Origin: Enterobacter sp. kpr-6
GTDB lineage: Bacteria; Pseudomonadota; Gammaproteobacteria; Enterobacterales; Enterobacteriaceae
Length of the DNA: 64,000 nt
Direction: 5' to 3'
Assembly (NCBI RefSeq): GCF_900116015.1
Contig: NZ_FOYH01000007.1
Location: 124,001 to 188,000, forward strand
The notes below the pieces were generated by a model that saw only the letters and a list, made by a program, of their open reading frames with translations, did not search any database and was not told the DNA's origin. Shown one piece after another: positions 1 through 10,332 of the stretch (position 1 is its first letter; the number at the start of each line of letters is the position of its first letter). The translations under genes and the position numbers were made by a program.

Positions 1-1
1 T

Positions 2-271
2 GTGCCGGAGGTGAAAGAAGCCACCGCCCTGGGTTGCGCGATCGCCGCCGGCGTGGGGGCCGGGCTGTTTGACGATATGGCCGCGACGGGCGAGCGGCTG
101 GTGAGCTGGAGCCGTGAATTCACGCCGAACCCCGCCTACCGGGAGCTGTACGACGGCATGATGCAAAAATGGCAGGCGGTGTACGCGGACCAACTGGGGC
201 TGGTGGACAGCGGGCTGACGACGTCAATGTGGCAGGCACCCGGGCTGGTGCGGGCGGCGTCTTCTTTGTAA
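2..271 (+). CDS. lsrK: Autoinducer-2 kinase LsrK, C-terminal fragment (window edge)
   Basis: Only the last 89 residues are present; the gene continues upstream of the window. LsrK phosphorylates the quorum signal AI-2 (DPD) in the cytoplasm, trapping it and giving the inducer that LsrR senses. The fragment keeps the family's C-terminal wording: [18 protein letters not shown] (FGGY-kinase ADP-binding end), then a [13 protein letters not shown] helix and the terminal [10 protein letters not shown] found at the end of E. coli LsrK. It ends about 20 residues later than I recall for E. coli. Following genes are unrelated and a repeat element starts right after the stop. In E. coli K-12 lsrK is at a different map position, so this location is notable. 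Other FGGY kinases are less likely because of the specific tail. Confidence 0.85.
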   Translation: MPEVKEATALGCAIAAGVGAGLFDDMAATGERLVSWSREFTPNPAYRELYDGMMQKWQAVYADQLGLVDSGLTTSMWQAPGLVRAASSL

Positions 272-274
272 ATA

Positions 275-466
275 CCCCTCACCCTAACCCTCTCCCCAGG
301 GGAGAGGGGACAGATCGAGCGCGGACTTACCTCCCCCCTCTCCCTCAGGGAAGAGGGACAGATCGAGCGCGGACTTACCTTCCCCCTCTCCCTCAGGGAG
401 GAGGGACAGATCGAGCGCGGACTCGCCTTTCTCCCTCTCCCTCAGGGAGAGGGCCGGGGTGAGGGT
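275..466. repeat. Dispersed palindromic repeat, copy 1, with 48-bp tandem units
   Basis: This stretch fills most of the 316-base gap between lsrK and fadH. It opens with CCTCACCCTAACCCTCTCCC and closes with GGGAGAGGGCCGGGGTGAGG, so the ends are asymmetric inverted repeats. Inside, the 19-mer GACAGATCGAGCGCGGACT occurs three times, at 309, 357 and 405, an exact 48-bp period; each is followed by a CCCTCTCCCTCAGGGAGAGG-type hairpin. Three related copies occur at 28203, 50886 and 58452. An open frame across it encodes a 16-residue Pro/Arg repeat and is judged spurious. The remaining 467-587 holds the fadH leader; no other gene is seen there. Confidence 0.85.
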
Positions 467-485
467 GTCAGCCCCCTTTTTTTGA

Positions 486-2606
<2,121 letters not shown>

Positions 2607-2616
2607 GGCTTTATAC

Positions 2617-2646
2617 GCCGGGCGGCGCTGCGCTTGCCCGGCCTAC
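2617..2646. repeat. REP-type palindrome after fadH
   Basis: GCCGGGCGGCGCTGCGCTTGCCCGGCCTAC-like stem-loop directly after the fadH stop, with the usual REP shape (GCCGG…CCGGCCTAC). It overlaps the last codons of the convergent DUF943 gene and may act as a shared 3'-end structure. Confidence 0.7.
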
Positions 2647-3170
2647 AGATAATTCAGCGGATTAATGGATTGCATTACATTGTCATAAACACGCTCAAAA
2701 AAATGTTCATCTCTGTTCATTTTAATTATGCCATCTTTGCCAATAGTGTAAGTAATATCAGAATAACCATGCACAGTGTAGATTTCATTTCCATCGATAT
2801 AAACTTCTATCGTTAAAAGCCTATTTTTATCAATACAATTTTTCTCAGACTGCATTTTATCGAAACAATATAAATCTGAGTGGCGGGAGAGTATATGGTT
2901 AGTAAATCCATTTCCGACATCCCATACAAAAATTTTATAATAAAATATATTGCTTATGTTAAATCTTTTTTTTAATTCTTCCCTGTGATTCCGAAACCAC
3001 TGAATGCGATCGCGGTCGGTCAATGGTAAATGATCGACCACGACATCATTAAACCTTTCTGTACCGGTATATAAAATAGTTACTGGCTTTAGTGTCCATA
3101 GATTATAAAGCGCCACTATTAAAAAAACTAAAGAAATTTTTTTGAAAATATGCCCCCTTCTATTGCTCAT
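2643..3170 (-). CDS. DUF943-family inner-membrane protein
   Basis: A 175-residue protein with a basic N-terminus and one membrane segment at about residues 10-27, followed by a soluble domain. The wording FYYKIFVWDVGNGF…DLYCFDKM…NCIDKNRLL matches the enterobacterial DUF943 family as I know it; function unknown. It overlaps the upstream DUF3289 gene by four bases (ATGA), with GGAGAGG as ribosome site, so the two are translationally coupled. The gene is strongly AT-rich with codon use unlike fadH and rlmG, suggesting acquisition. DUF943 genes often sit in small variable clusters, sometimes near secretion-system loci; an immunity-like role is only a guess. Confidence 0.75.
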   Translation of the reverse strand: MSNRRGHIFKKISLVFLIVALYNLWTLKPVTILYTGTERFNDVVVDHLPLTDRDRIQWFRNHREELKKRFNISNIFYYKIFVWDVGNGFTNHILSRHSDLYCFDKMQSEKNCIDKNRLLTIEVYIDGNEIYTVHGYSDITYTIGKDGIIKMNRDEHFFERVYDNVMQSINPLNYL

Positions 3171-4027
3171 AAACCTCTCCCAATACGAATATTAGCGTTG
3201 AAATTGGTAAAGAATGGTTTAAAGGCAAAGTTATGGTGACGCTGAAGAAAAAACCAGATACGAAAAAATCTAAACTTACTATAAATATGATGAGTGATAT
3301 CTGTTTTATCCAGACCGAAATGATCCTGAGCTTTAAACGATAACGTCGCCTCCCAATTTCGGAGTGTATGTTTTAAATGCATCAGAGAAATTTCTTGTGC
3401 ATGGATATCATGGACAGCTATTGCCAACCCATTATAATTATCCTGTACCCGTGAAAATTTAGGTAACCTTGCATTATAGATATCTTTTTTTATTTGCATA
3501 ATAAGAGGCAGTCCACTACTTAGATCAATAGCACTCCCCTTTTTTTTATTAATCGTGTTTTTTATTGTGGCAAGCATACTTTCGCCCGAGGGCTCCTGAA
3601 TCAAACTTTCAAATGCTTTATTCAACATGCTTGAGTGAAAAGGTTGTCCATTTCCATAGCGAAAGTGATCAATCATTTCACGAATGAGGTGCGTATATTC
3701 TCCTCGTTGAGCGAACATCGATGATAGTTCTTTCATTTCATTAAAGAGAATATCAACACATTCATAATGAGAAATTGTTTTACCTGATAAATTCCTGCGA
3801 TGAATATCTAAATTTGATACCTGACCAGATATAACAAACGCGGTATTGAATTTAAGTAAACGATAAGGATCTACTTTTGCTGATACATCGTTTAATCCGA
3901 GAGATTTAAGTTGTGGTTCATTTAAATCGCCATATTGCATATCGTCTGCGTTTGTATCATTAAAACGATTAATCGTTGTAAAAATAGTGCAAGGTAAATG
4001 CAGTGATAGCTCATTATAGATGCTCAT
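3167..4027 (-). CDS. DUF3289-family protein
   Basis: A 286-residue protein without an obvious signal peptide. The central and C-terminal parts (MIDHFRYGNG…, VHDIHAQEISLMHLK, LRNWEATLSFKAQDHFGLD, FRFFRIWFFLQRHHNFAFKPFFTN) resemble the DUF3289 family, which I know only as an enterobacterial family of unknown function. The His-rich and aromatic C-terminal segment with conserved DHFGLD looks like a folded, possibly enzymatic domain; no catalytic assignment is made. It is first gene of a two-gene unit with the DUF943 gene. AT-rich composition and position between fadH and rlmG, where K-12 carries higBA, mark this as an accessory islet. Confidence 0.72.
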   Translation of the reverse strand: MSIYNELSLHLPCTIFTTINRFNDTNADDMQYGDLNEPQLKSLGLNDVSAKVDPYRLLKFNTAFVISGQVSNLDIHRRNLSGKTISHYECVDILFNEMKELSSMFAQRGEYTHLIREMIDHFRYGNGQPFHSSMLNKAFESLIQEPSGESMLATIKNTINKKKGSAIDLSSGLPLIMQIKKDIYNARLPKFSRVQDNYNGLAIAVHDIHAQEISLMHLKHTLRNWEATLSFKAQDHFGLDKTDITHHIYSKFRFFRIWFFLQRHHNFAFKPFFTNFNANIRIGRGL

Positions 4028-4153
4028 ATATTCACTCCATGAATTATTATTAAAACCCTACTCACGAAATAAAATATACTGTGTGCGAAAAAATCAAACG
4101 CACACGCTGTTCACAATTAGACGTATTTATTTATACCAGACGGCGCAGTGCTT

Positions 4154-4179
4154 GCCCGGTCAGCGCAGCGCTGCCGGGC
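4154..4179. repeat. REP-like hairpin at the rlmG 3' end
   Basis: GCCCGG at 4154-4159 pairs with CCGGGC at 4174-4179, with a further CAGCGC/GCGCTG inner stem. It lies between the AT-rich islet and the rlmG stop, and could terminate or protect the rlmG transcript. Confidence 0.6.
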
Positions 4180-4186
4180 ATTATGC

Positions 4187-5323
4187 TTAGCGGCGGCGGC
4201 CCAGTTTTACCGCTTTCAGCACCACAAACTTCTGGTTGGTGGCGATGGTTTCGCAGTTGCCGAAGATCTTTTTCAGTTTGTGGAAGTAGTCCAGATGGCG
4301 GTTGGCCACGATGTACAGCTCGCCGTTGATCTTCAGGCAGCGGCGGGCGTGGTGGAACATCTCCCAGGCAATGTTATCGGTCAGCGCGTGTTTCTGGTGG
4401 AACGGCGGGTTGCACAGGACCGCATTGAAGCGGAACGGTTCGACGCCGGATAACGCGTTGTTGATCATAAATTCACAGCGATCCAGCGCGTCCGGCATAT
4501 TGGTTTCGACGTTCAGGCGGCTTGACGCAACCGCCATTGGCGATTCATCCACAAATACCACGTTCGCCTGCGGGTTTTTATCCAGCAGGGTCAGACCAAT
4601 CACGCCGTTACCACAGCCAAGATCGACGATTTCACCTTCCAGATCGGACGGCAGATGCTGCATAAAGAAACGTGCGCCAATGTCCAGCCCGGTGCGGGAG
4701 AAAACGTTGGCGTGGTTATGAATAGTCCAGTCGGTGCCGTCGAGTTTCCAGCTAAGCGTCTGCGGGGCGTCGGCCAGGGCTGGAGCGGTAAACGTACCGT
4801 TGATCAGGCGCGCCTTCTTCCAGGCCAGCGTGGTGGTGGTCGGACCGAGCACTTTCTCAAACAATTCCAGCGTCGAGTTATGAATATCACGCGCTTTGGT
4901 GCCCGCGATGATGCGCGTTTGCGGCGTGACGACGTTGCGCAATGCGCGTAACTGCTGCTCCAGCAGTGCCAGCGTTTTGGGGATCTTAATCAACACCACG
5001 CCTGGTGCGGCCGGGTAAGCCGCCGTGCTGTCGAGGAAGGTCACGTCGCCCTCATTCAGCTCGTTATGACGCAGGTTCTCGCGGGTTGCCAGCTCACTCA
5101 GGTAGGAATCACCGATGCTGTACGGCTTGTGCTCCACCAGCGCGCAGGCCAGCGCACCGAAGGTGTCATTGAAAATCAGGACCGGGCCGCTGATTTCGGT
5201 TTCGTCCAGTTGTTGCAGCAGGTATTCATCTGCTGCTTCCCACGCCTGAAGTGGGTTGACGTCATCCGTTTCCGGGAAACGTTTTAAATTAAGTGAACGG
5301 AAACCGTTGTCTGAATGGCTCAT
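4187..5323 (-). CDS. rlmG: 23S rRNA (guanine(1835)-N(2))-methyltransferase RlmG
   Basis: RlmG methylates N2 of G1835 in 23S rRNA using S-adenosylmethionine. The 378-residue product equals the E. coli length. An N-terminal non-catalytic methyltransferase-like half (1-190) precedes the catalytic half, with the SAM-binding DLGCGNG at 234-240 and the base-flipping NPPF motif at 305-308. The reading frame stays open upstream to 5554, but the start at 5323 ([11 protein letters not shown]) matches E. coli and has a good ribosome site (CCAGGAGGGCCG). The gene is divergent from ygjP with about 85 bases between the starts. Confidence 0.96.
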   Translation of the reverse strand: MSHSDNGFRSLNLKRFPETDDVNPLQAWEAADEYLLQQLDETEISGPVLIFNDTFGALACALVEHKPYSIGDSYLSELATRENLRHNELNEGDVTFLDSTAAYPAAPGVVLIKIPKTLALLEQQLRALRNVVTPQTRIIAGTKARDIHNSTLELFEKVLGPTTTTLAWKKARLINGTFTAPALADAPQTLSWKLDGTDWTIHNHANVFSRTGLDIGARFFMQHLPSDLEGEIVDLGCGNGVIGLTLLDKNPQANVVFVDESPMAVASSRLNVETNMPDALDRCEFMINNALSGVEPFRFNAVLCNPPFHQKHALTDNIAWEMFHHARRCLKINGELYIVANRHLDYFHKLKKIFGNCETIATNQKFVVLKAVKLGRRR

Positions 5324-5407
5324 CGGCCCTCCTGGATGGTAAAATTCGGCGTTATCCCCGAAATGGGGGCGTGAGTATACCTTCTTTGGCTTTTTAGCGG
5401 GGCAATA

Positions 5408-5899
5408 ATGAGCAAACTTCTTTATCTCCAGGGCTACCCGGAAAATCTGCTGGCCCAGGTGAATACGCTCATCGCGCAAAACCGTCTCGGCGAGGTGCTG
5501 CAAAAGCGCTATCCGGATCCGCACGCCATCACCACCGACAAAGCGCTCTATCAATATACCCAGGATTTAAAAAGTCAGTTTCTGCGCAATGCGCCGCCCA
5601 TTAATAAAGTCGCTTACGACAATAAAATCCACGTGCTCAATAACGCGCTGGGCCTGCATACGGCGATCTCCCGCGTACAGGGCGGCAAGCTGAAGGCGAA
5701 AGCGGAAATCCGCGTGGCGACGGTATTTCGTAGCGCGCCGGAGGCATTTTTGCGCATGATTGTGGTGCATGAACTGGCACACCTGAAAGAGAAAGATCAC
5801 AGCAAAGCGTTTTACCAGTTGTGCTGCCATATGGAGCCGCAGTACCACCAGCTTGAGTTCGATACCCGGCTGTGGCTGACGCACCAGTCGCTGGCGTGA
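5408..5899 (+). CDS. ygjP: YgjP family zinc metallopeptidase-like protein
   Basis: A 163-residue protein of the YgjP/WLM (DUF45) metallopeptidase-like family. The zinc-binding HELAH is at 121-125 with a further His at 131 ([11 protein letters not shown]). E. coli YgjP has been reported to act on UTP; whether this protein is a peptidase or a nucleotide hydrolase cannot be told from sequence. It is preceded by AGCGGGGCAATA, a modest ribosome site, and stands divergent from rlmG and upstream of ygjR, the gene order of E. coli. Confidence 0.92.
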   Translation: MSKLLYLQGYPENLLAQVNTLIAQNRLGEVLQKRYPDPHAITTDKALYQYTQDLKSQFLRNAPPINKVAYDNKIHVLNNALGLHTAISRVQGGKLKAKAEIRVATVFRSAPEAFLRMIVVHELAHLKEKDHSKAFYQLCCHMEPQYHQLEFDTRLWLTHQSLA

Positions 5900-5988
5900 C
5901 GCGGCTTTTGCGCCTTAGCGCACTGGTTTTGTCACAGTGACATGCTACATTGGCGGCAGGTTCCCTTTCACGGAGTTCGAAGCCGTTT

Positions 5989-6969
5989 ATGATTCGTTTT
6001 GCAGTCGTTGGCACCAACTGGATCACCCGTCAGTTTGTCGATGCCGCCCATGAAACCGGTAAATATAAACTTACCGCCGTTTACTCCCGCAGCCTGGAAC
6101 AGGCCCAGCATTTCGCTAATGATTATCCGGTCGAGCATTTGTTTACCTCCCTCGACGCGCTGGCGCAAAGCTATGCGGTCGATGCGATATACGTTGCCAG
6201 CCCTAACTCCCTGCACTTCCCGCAAACTGAACTGTTTTTACGCCATAAAAAGCATGTGATCTGCGAAAAACCGCTGGCCTCTAATCTGCGCGAAGCCGAA
6301 GCCGCCATCACCTGCGCCCGCGAAAACGGCGTGGTGCTGTTTGAGGCGTTTAAAACCGCGTCGCTGCCTAATTTCCTGCAACTCCAGCAGGCGCTGCCAA
6401 AGATCGGCAGAATGCGTAAAGCCTTTATCAGCTATTGCCAGTATTCATCGCGCTATCAGCGCTATCTCGACGGCGAGAATCCGAATACCTTTAATCCGGC
6501 GTTTTCCAACGGTTCGATTATGGATATCGGGTTTTACTGCCTGGCTTCTGCGGTGGCGCTGTGGGGCGAGCCGGTAAGCGTGCAGGCGTCGGCCAGTTTG
6601 CTGGAGAGCGGCGTGGACGCGCACGGCGTGGTGGTGATGAATTACGGTGATTTCAGCGTCACCCTGCAACACTCAAAAGTGAGTGATTCGGTGCTGCCAA
6701 GTGAAATTCAGGGCGAAGCCGGAGCGCTGTTGATTGAGAAGATCTCCGAGTGCCAGAAAGTGTCCTTCGTGCCGCGCGGCGGTAAACCGCAGGATCTGTC
6801 GCAGCCGCAGCATATCAATACCATGCTGTATGAAGCGGAGCGTTTTGCGGATCTGGTTGAAAACAACGAGGTTAACCATCCGGGGCTGGAAGTCAGCCGG
6901 ATCACCGCGAAGGTGCAGACGGAAATCCGCCGTCAGACCGGCGTTATTTTCCCGGCTGACAACGCGTAA
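5989..6969 (+). CDS. ygjR: Gfo/Idh/MocA-family oxidoreductase YgjR
   Basis: A 326-residue putative NAD(P)-dependent sugar or polyol dehydrogenase; substrate unknown. The N-terminal Rossmann fold starts at residue 1 (FAVVGTNWI), and the family signature EKP lies at 93-95 (ICEKPLASN), Lys94 being the usual catalytic lysine. The C-terminal alpha/beta domain carries the conserved GSIMDIGFYCL segment. The ATG at 5989 gives the E. coli N-terminus MIRFAV; an upstream in-frame start at 5950 lacks a good ribosome site. Confidence 0.92.
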   Translation: MIRFAVVGTNWITRQFVDAAHETGKYKLTAVYSRSLEQAQHFANDYPVEHLFTSLDALAQSYAVDAIYVASPNSLHFPQTELFLRHKKHVICEKPLASNLREAEAAITCARENGVVLFEAFKTASLPNFLQLQQALPKIGRMRKAFISYCQYSSRYQRYLDGENPNTFNPAFSNGSIMDIGFYCLASAVALWGEPVSVQASASLLESGVDAHGVVVMNYGDFSVTLQHSKVSDSVLPSEIQGEAGALLIEKISECQKVSFVPRGGKPQDLSQPQHINTMLYEAERFADLVENNEVNHPGLEVSRITAKVQTEIRRQTGVIFPADNA

Positions 6970-7035
6970 AGGTATGTAAAAGAGATGTTACATGCCATTG
7001 ACGGAATGCGATCTCTGTCATATTTTGTTACCAGC

Positions 7036-7198
7036 AAAGGGGAGTAACTTCATCGCCGGTCGGTCGTCACTACGATGCGCAAGCATCCGGTCGCCGGGCA
7101 TCCTGAACAGGATGTAAGTGAGACCTTGCCGAAAGGCGAGGACCCGTGCATCTAAATTAAGCGGCTATCGTCTTTCGACGTTGGCCGTTTTTTTTATG
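7036..7198 (+). ncRNA. yybP-ykoY manganese riboswitch / alx pH-responsive leader
   Basis: The alx leader contains the two conserved parts of the yybP-ykoY aptamer: AAAGGGGAGTA at 7036-7046 and GTGAGACCTTGCCGAAAGGC starting at 7119. A hairpin follows (GCGGCTATCGTC…GACGTTGGCCG, about 7161-7190) with a run of T at 7189-7196, an intrinsic terminator just before the alx ribosome site. In E. coli this RNA senses Mn2+ and alkaline pH and controls alx expression. Presence is seen in sequence; the mode of control is inferred from E. coli. Confidence 0.9.
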
Positions 7199-7214
7199 TG
7201 TAAGGAAATTCTCT

Positions 7215-8183
7215 ATGAATAGTGTCGGCACACCGCTGTTGTGGGGCGTATTCGCACTTGTCGTTGTCATCATGCTGGCTATCGACCTTCTGCTTCAGGG
7301 GCGTCGTGGCGTTCATACGATGACCATGAAGCAGGCGGCCGTGTGGTCGCTGGTCTGGGTTACGCTTTCTCTGTTGTTTAACGCGGCATTCTGGTGGTAT
7401 CTGGCGAACACCCAGGGACGCGCCGTGGCCGATCCGCAGGCCCTTGCCTTCCTCACCGGTTATCTGATTGAGAAAGCACTGGCGGTGGACAACGTCTTCG
7501 TCTGGTTAATGCTGTTTAGCTATTTTGCCGTACCGCCTGCGTTGCAGCGCCGGGTACTGATTTATGGCGTACTGGGCGCGATTGTGCTGCGTACGATCAT
7601 GATCTTCGCCGGAAGCTGGCTGATTTCGCAGTTTGAATGGATGCTGTATGTCTTCGGCGCGTTCCTGCTGTTTACCGGCATAAAAATGGCGCTGGCGAAG
7701 GAAGATGAAGCGGGCATTGGCGATAAACCGATGGTGCGCTGGCTGCGCGGGCATTTACGCATGACGGACAAGATCGAAAGCGAGCACTTTTTTGTACGCA
7801 AAAATGGTCTGCTGTACGCCACGCCGCTGCTGCTGGTGCTGATCCTCGTGGAGTTAAGCGATGTGATCTTCGCGGTCGACAGCATTCCGGCTATTTTCGC
7901 GGTCACCACCGATCCGTTTATTGTGCTGACCTCAAACCTGTTTGCGATCCTGGGTCTGCGTGCGATGTACTTCCTGCTGGCAGGCGTGGCGGAACGTTTT
8001 GCGCTGCTGAAGTACGGCCTGGCGGTGATTCTGGTGTTTATCGGTATCAAAATGCTGATTATCGATTTCTACCATATCCCGATCGCTATTTCCCTTGGCG
8101 TGGTGGGCGGTATCCTGGCGCTGACGCTGCTGATTAACGCCTGGGTTAATCACCAGAACGACAAAAAACGTCTGCAAGAGTGA
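7215..8183 (+). CDS. alx: TerC-family membrane protein Alx (manganese export)
   Basis: A 322-residue polytopic inner-membrane protein of the TerC family, one residue longer than E. coli Alx. Several hydrophobic helices are evident, with conserved acidic membrane motifs AVDNVFVW (about 92-99) and [11 protein letters not shown] (about 215-226) typical of TerC metal-ion transporters. In E. coli Alx is linked to Mn2+ homeostasis and is induced at high pH through the upstream riboswitch, which is intact here. It is monocistronic: a terminator follows at 8193. The start ATG at 7215 has AAGGAAAT upstream. Confidence 0.96.
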   Translation: MNSVGTPLLWGVFALVVVIMLAIDLLLQGRRGVHTMTMKQAAVWSLVWVTLSLLFNAAFWWYLANTQGRAVADPQALAFLTGYLIEKALAVDNVFVWLMLFSYFAVPPALQRRVLIYGVLGAIVLRTIMIFAGSWLISQFEWMLYVFGAFLLFTGIKMALAKEDEAGIGDKPMVRWLRGHLRMTDKIESEHFFVRKNGLLYATPLLLVLILVELSDVIFAVDSIPAIFAVTTDPFIVLTSNLFAILGLRAMYFLLAGVAERFALLKYGLAVILVFIGIKMLIIDFYHIPIAISLGVVGGILALTLLINAWVNHQNDKKRLQE

Positions 8184-8192
8184 TCCACAGAA

Positions 8193-8216
8193 CCCTCTCC
8201 TGCCAGGGAGGGGGTT
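8193..8216 (+). terminator. Terminator after alx
   Basis: CCCTCTCC and GGGAGGGG around a five-base loop followed by TTT, ten bases after the alx stop. Confidence 0.65.
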
Positions 8217-8411
8217 TAATTGTTGCTCATGTCACAAATACGTTATCAAATAGTTAAAAAACGCGATGAACCCCTGCTATCCAGCGCCTTATTCTTTCCT
8301 GTCATCCTGTAATGCGTATACTCACTTCTGCAAACATTTGTTACATCCCGTCAGAACGTCCCTTTAGAGGATGTCCGGGATGGATTCACAACATCCTTTA
8401 AGGAATTCTTC

Positions 8412-9656
8412 ATGAGTACGCAACGCTCCACAGGCCTGCTACAGCGGCTGGCACACGGCAGTCTGGTCAAACAAATTCTTATTGGTTTAGTGCTGGGCAT
8501 ACTGCTCGCATGGATCTCAAAACCCGCCGCGCTCGCTGCGGGCCTGCTGGGAACACTTTTCGTCGGCGCACTGAAAGCCGTCGCCCCGGTGCTGGTGCTG
8601 ATGCTGGTGATGGCGTCGATTGCCAATCACAAGCACGGTCAGAAAACCAATATCCGCCCTATCCTCGTGCTGTATCTGGTAGGCACCTTCTCGGCGGCAC
8701 TCACCGCCGTGGTCTTTAGCTTTTTGTTCCCGTCGACCCTGCAACTGGTGACAGGCGCAACGGACATCACGCCACCTGCGGGCATTGTGGAAGTGCTGCG
8801 CGGTCTGCTGCTGAGCATGGTGTCTAACCCTGTTAACGCCCTGCTGAACGCAAACTATATCGGCATTCTGGTGTGGGCCATTGGCCTCGGTTTTGCGCTG
8901 CGCCACGGCAGCGAATCCACCAAAAGCCTGATCAACGACGTCGCTGATGCCGTGACCTTTATGGTGAAAATCGTGATCCGCTGTGCGCCGATCGGGATTT
9001 TCGGCCTGGTCGCCTCTACGCTGGCGGAAACCGGTTTTGCCACGCTGTACGGCTATGCGCACCTGCTGATGGTGCTGATCGGCTGCATGTTCCTGGTGGC
9101 GCTGGTGATTAACCCGCTGCTGGTGTTCTGGAAGATCCGTCGCAACCCGTATCCGCTGGTGCTGCAGTGCCTGCGTGAAAGCGGCGTGACCGCCTTCTTT
9201 ACCCGTAGCTCGGCGGCTAACATTCCGGTCAACATGGCGCTGGCTGAAAAGCTGAATCTGGATCGCGATACCTATTCTGTGTCGATTCCGCTGGGAGCCA
9301 CGGTGAATATGGCGGGTGCGGCGATCACCATCACCGTGCTGACGCTGGCGGCGGTTCATACGCTGGGTATTCCGGTGGATTTACCGACGGCATTACTGCT
9401 GAGCGTGGTGGCGTCGCTGTGTGCCTGTGGCGCATCTGGCGTGGCGGGCGGTTCTCTACTGTTGATCCCGCTGGCCTGTAATATGTTCGGTATTCCGAAC
9501 GATGTTGCCATGCAGGTTGTCGCCGTAGGCTTCATTATCGGCGTGTTGCAGGATGCCTGCGAAACCGCGCTGAACTCCTCCACCGACGTTCTGTTCACCG
9601 CCGCAGCCTGCCAGGCGGAAGATGAGCGTCTGGCGAAAAACGCCCTGCGCAGTTAA
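8412..9656 (+). CDS. sstT: Serine/threonine:Na+ symporter SstT
   Basis: A 414-residue sodium/dicarboxylate-symporter (DAACS) family permease of the inner membrane that takes up L-serine and L-threonine with Na+. The sequence contains the re-entrant-loop serine-rich motif [18 protein letters not shown], the [11 protein letters not shown] helix and the second loop motif [15 protein letters not shown] typical of SstT. The length equals the E. coli protein. The start at 8412 has AAGGAATTCTT as ribosome site. It is monocistronic and convergent with ygjV, sharing a hairpin at the 3' ends. Confidence 0.97.
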   Translation: MSTQRSTGLLQRLAHGSLVKQILIGLVLGILLAWISKPAALAAGLLGTLFVGALKAVAPVLVLMLVMASIANHKHGQKTNIRPILVLYLVGTFSAALTAVVFSFLFPSTLQLVTGATDITPPAGIVEVLRGLLLSMVSNPVNALLNANYIGILVWAIGLGFALRHGSESTKSLINDVADAVTFMVKIVIRCAPIGIFGLVASTLAETGFATLYGYAHLLMVLIGCMFLVALVINPLLVFWKIRRNPYPLVLQCLRESGVTAFFTRSSAANIPVNMALAEKLNLDRDTYSVSIPLGATVNMAGAAITITVLTLAAVHTLGIPVDLPTALLLSVVASLCACGASGVAGGSLLLIPLACNMFGIPNDVAMQVVAVGFIIGVLQDACETALNSSTDVLFTAAACQAEDERLAKNALRS

Positions 9657-9662
9657 GTTTTA

Positions 9663-9690
9663 CCCCCCGCTGCTATCGGGCGGCGGGGGG
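9663..9690. terminator. Bidirectional hairpin between sstT and ygjV
   Basis: CCCCCCGCTGC pairs with GGCGGCGGGGGG across a short loop. On the plus strand it is followed by ATTTTC; on the minus strand by AAAACTTAAC. The hairpin overlaps the ygjV stop codon. Confidence 0.65.
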
Positions 9691-10227
9691 ATTTTCTTCC
9701 AGCTCTTTTTCCACTTTAAACGGGTCGATTCCCCGCTGCTGCATCCGCCAGAAGCGGATAATGTTCAGCCCGTTCATCACCAGAAAGCTGCCTTCAATCA
9801 GCGTTCCACCAATCGATCCCAGCCAGAAATTATGCGCCACCCAGCAGGCGGTGGAGCACCACATCACGCAGCGCACGTTCAGCCCTTTGCAGCGAAACAG
9901 CGCCCAGGTGCTTGCGACGGTTCCGGCAATCGGCAGCAGTTCCATGGCGTGATGCAGCTTTGCCAGCCCCAGAATCAGCGTGAGGGAGATAAACACAAAC
10001 ATCACCCACAGCCTGCGCGTGTAGAGCGAAATAATGGTGCGCAGGGTGTTGAGCTCCGCGCTCATCCCCGCGGGCATCGCGCCCATCAGGAAAAAATGCA
10101 CGCCGATGGTGGCGCTGTATACCGAAAGCTGGAGTTTGAAGCGCCGTTCATCGCGGTTGATGAAGGTGGTGATGCCAATCAGAAAAGCGAGGACACCAAC
10201 GCCCTGAGCCAGCCAATATGCGGTCAT
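9673..10227 (-). CDS. ygjV: Inner-membrane protein YgjV
   Basis: A 184-residue protein of the YgjV/Imp family with about five to six hydrophobic helices and no known function. It aligns closely in wording with E. coli YgjV: MTAYWLAQGVGV at the start, ALFRCKGL and the C-terminal MNGLNIIRFWRMQ. It is a single gene between sstT and uxaA. The start at 10227 has AGGACTC as a modest ribosome site. Confidence 0.93.
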   Translation of the reverse strand: MTAYWLAQGVGVLAFLIGITTFINRDERRFKLQLSVYSATIGVHFFLMGAMPAGMSAELNTLRTIISLYTRRLWVMFVFISLTLILGLAKLHHAMELLPIAGTVASTWALFRCKGLNVRCVMWCSTACWVAHNFWLGSIGGTLIEGSFLVMNGLNIIRFWRMQQRGIDPFKVEKELEENPPAAR

Positions 10228-10246
10228 GGAGAGTCCTTATGAAACA

Positions 10247-10275
10247 TAAAAAAGGCGCTTCAGGGAAAGAAGCGC
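10247..10275 (-). terminator. Terminator downstream of uxaCA
   Basis: On the minus strand GGCGCTTC…GAAGCGCC is followed by TTTTTT, a canonical intrinsic terminator. A second, unpunctuated hairpin (CCAGGCGG at 10301 with CCGCCTGG at 10317) lies between it and the uxaA stop and looks REP-like. Confidence 0.85.
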
Positions 10276-10332
10276 CGTTTGTTATGCACAGATTTTGTCG
10301 CCAGGCGGTGCAAGCGCCGCCTGGTAACAGGT

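Noticed and set aside
169-462. 97-codon open frame with a repeated TDRARTYLPPLPQG peptide
   Set aside because: It is created by the 48-bp repeat units, overlaps the lsrK end in another frame, and has no ribosome site; the repeat explains the peptide.
2617-2646. Insertion-sequence end
   Set aside because: It is a single REP-type stem-loop; no transposase frame or target duplication was seen near it.
4148-4453. Open frames antisense to the rlmG 3' end
   Set aside because: They start inside a REP-like hairpin and run opposite the conserved methyltransferase domain.
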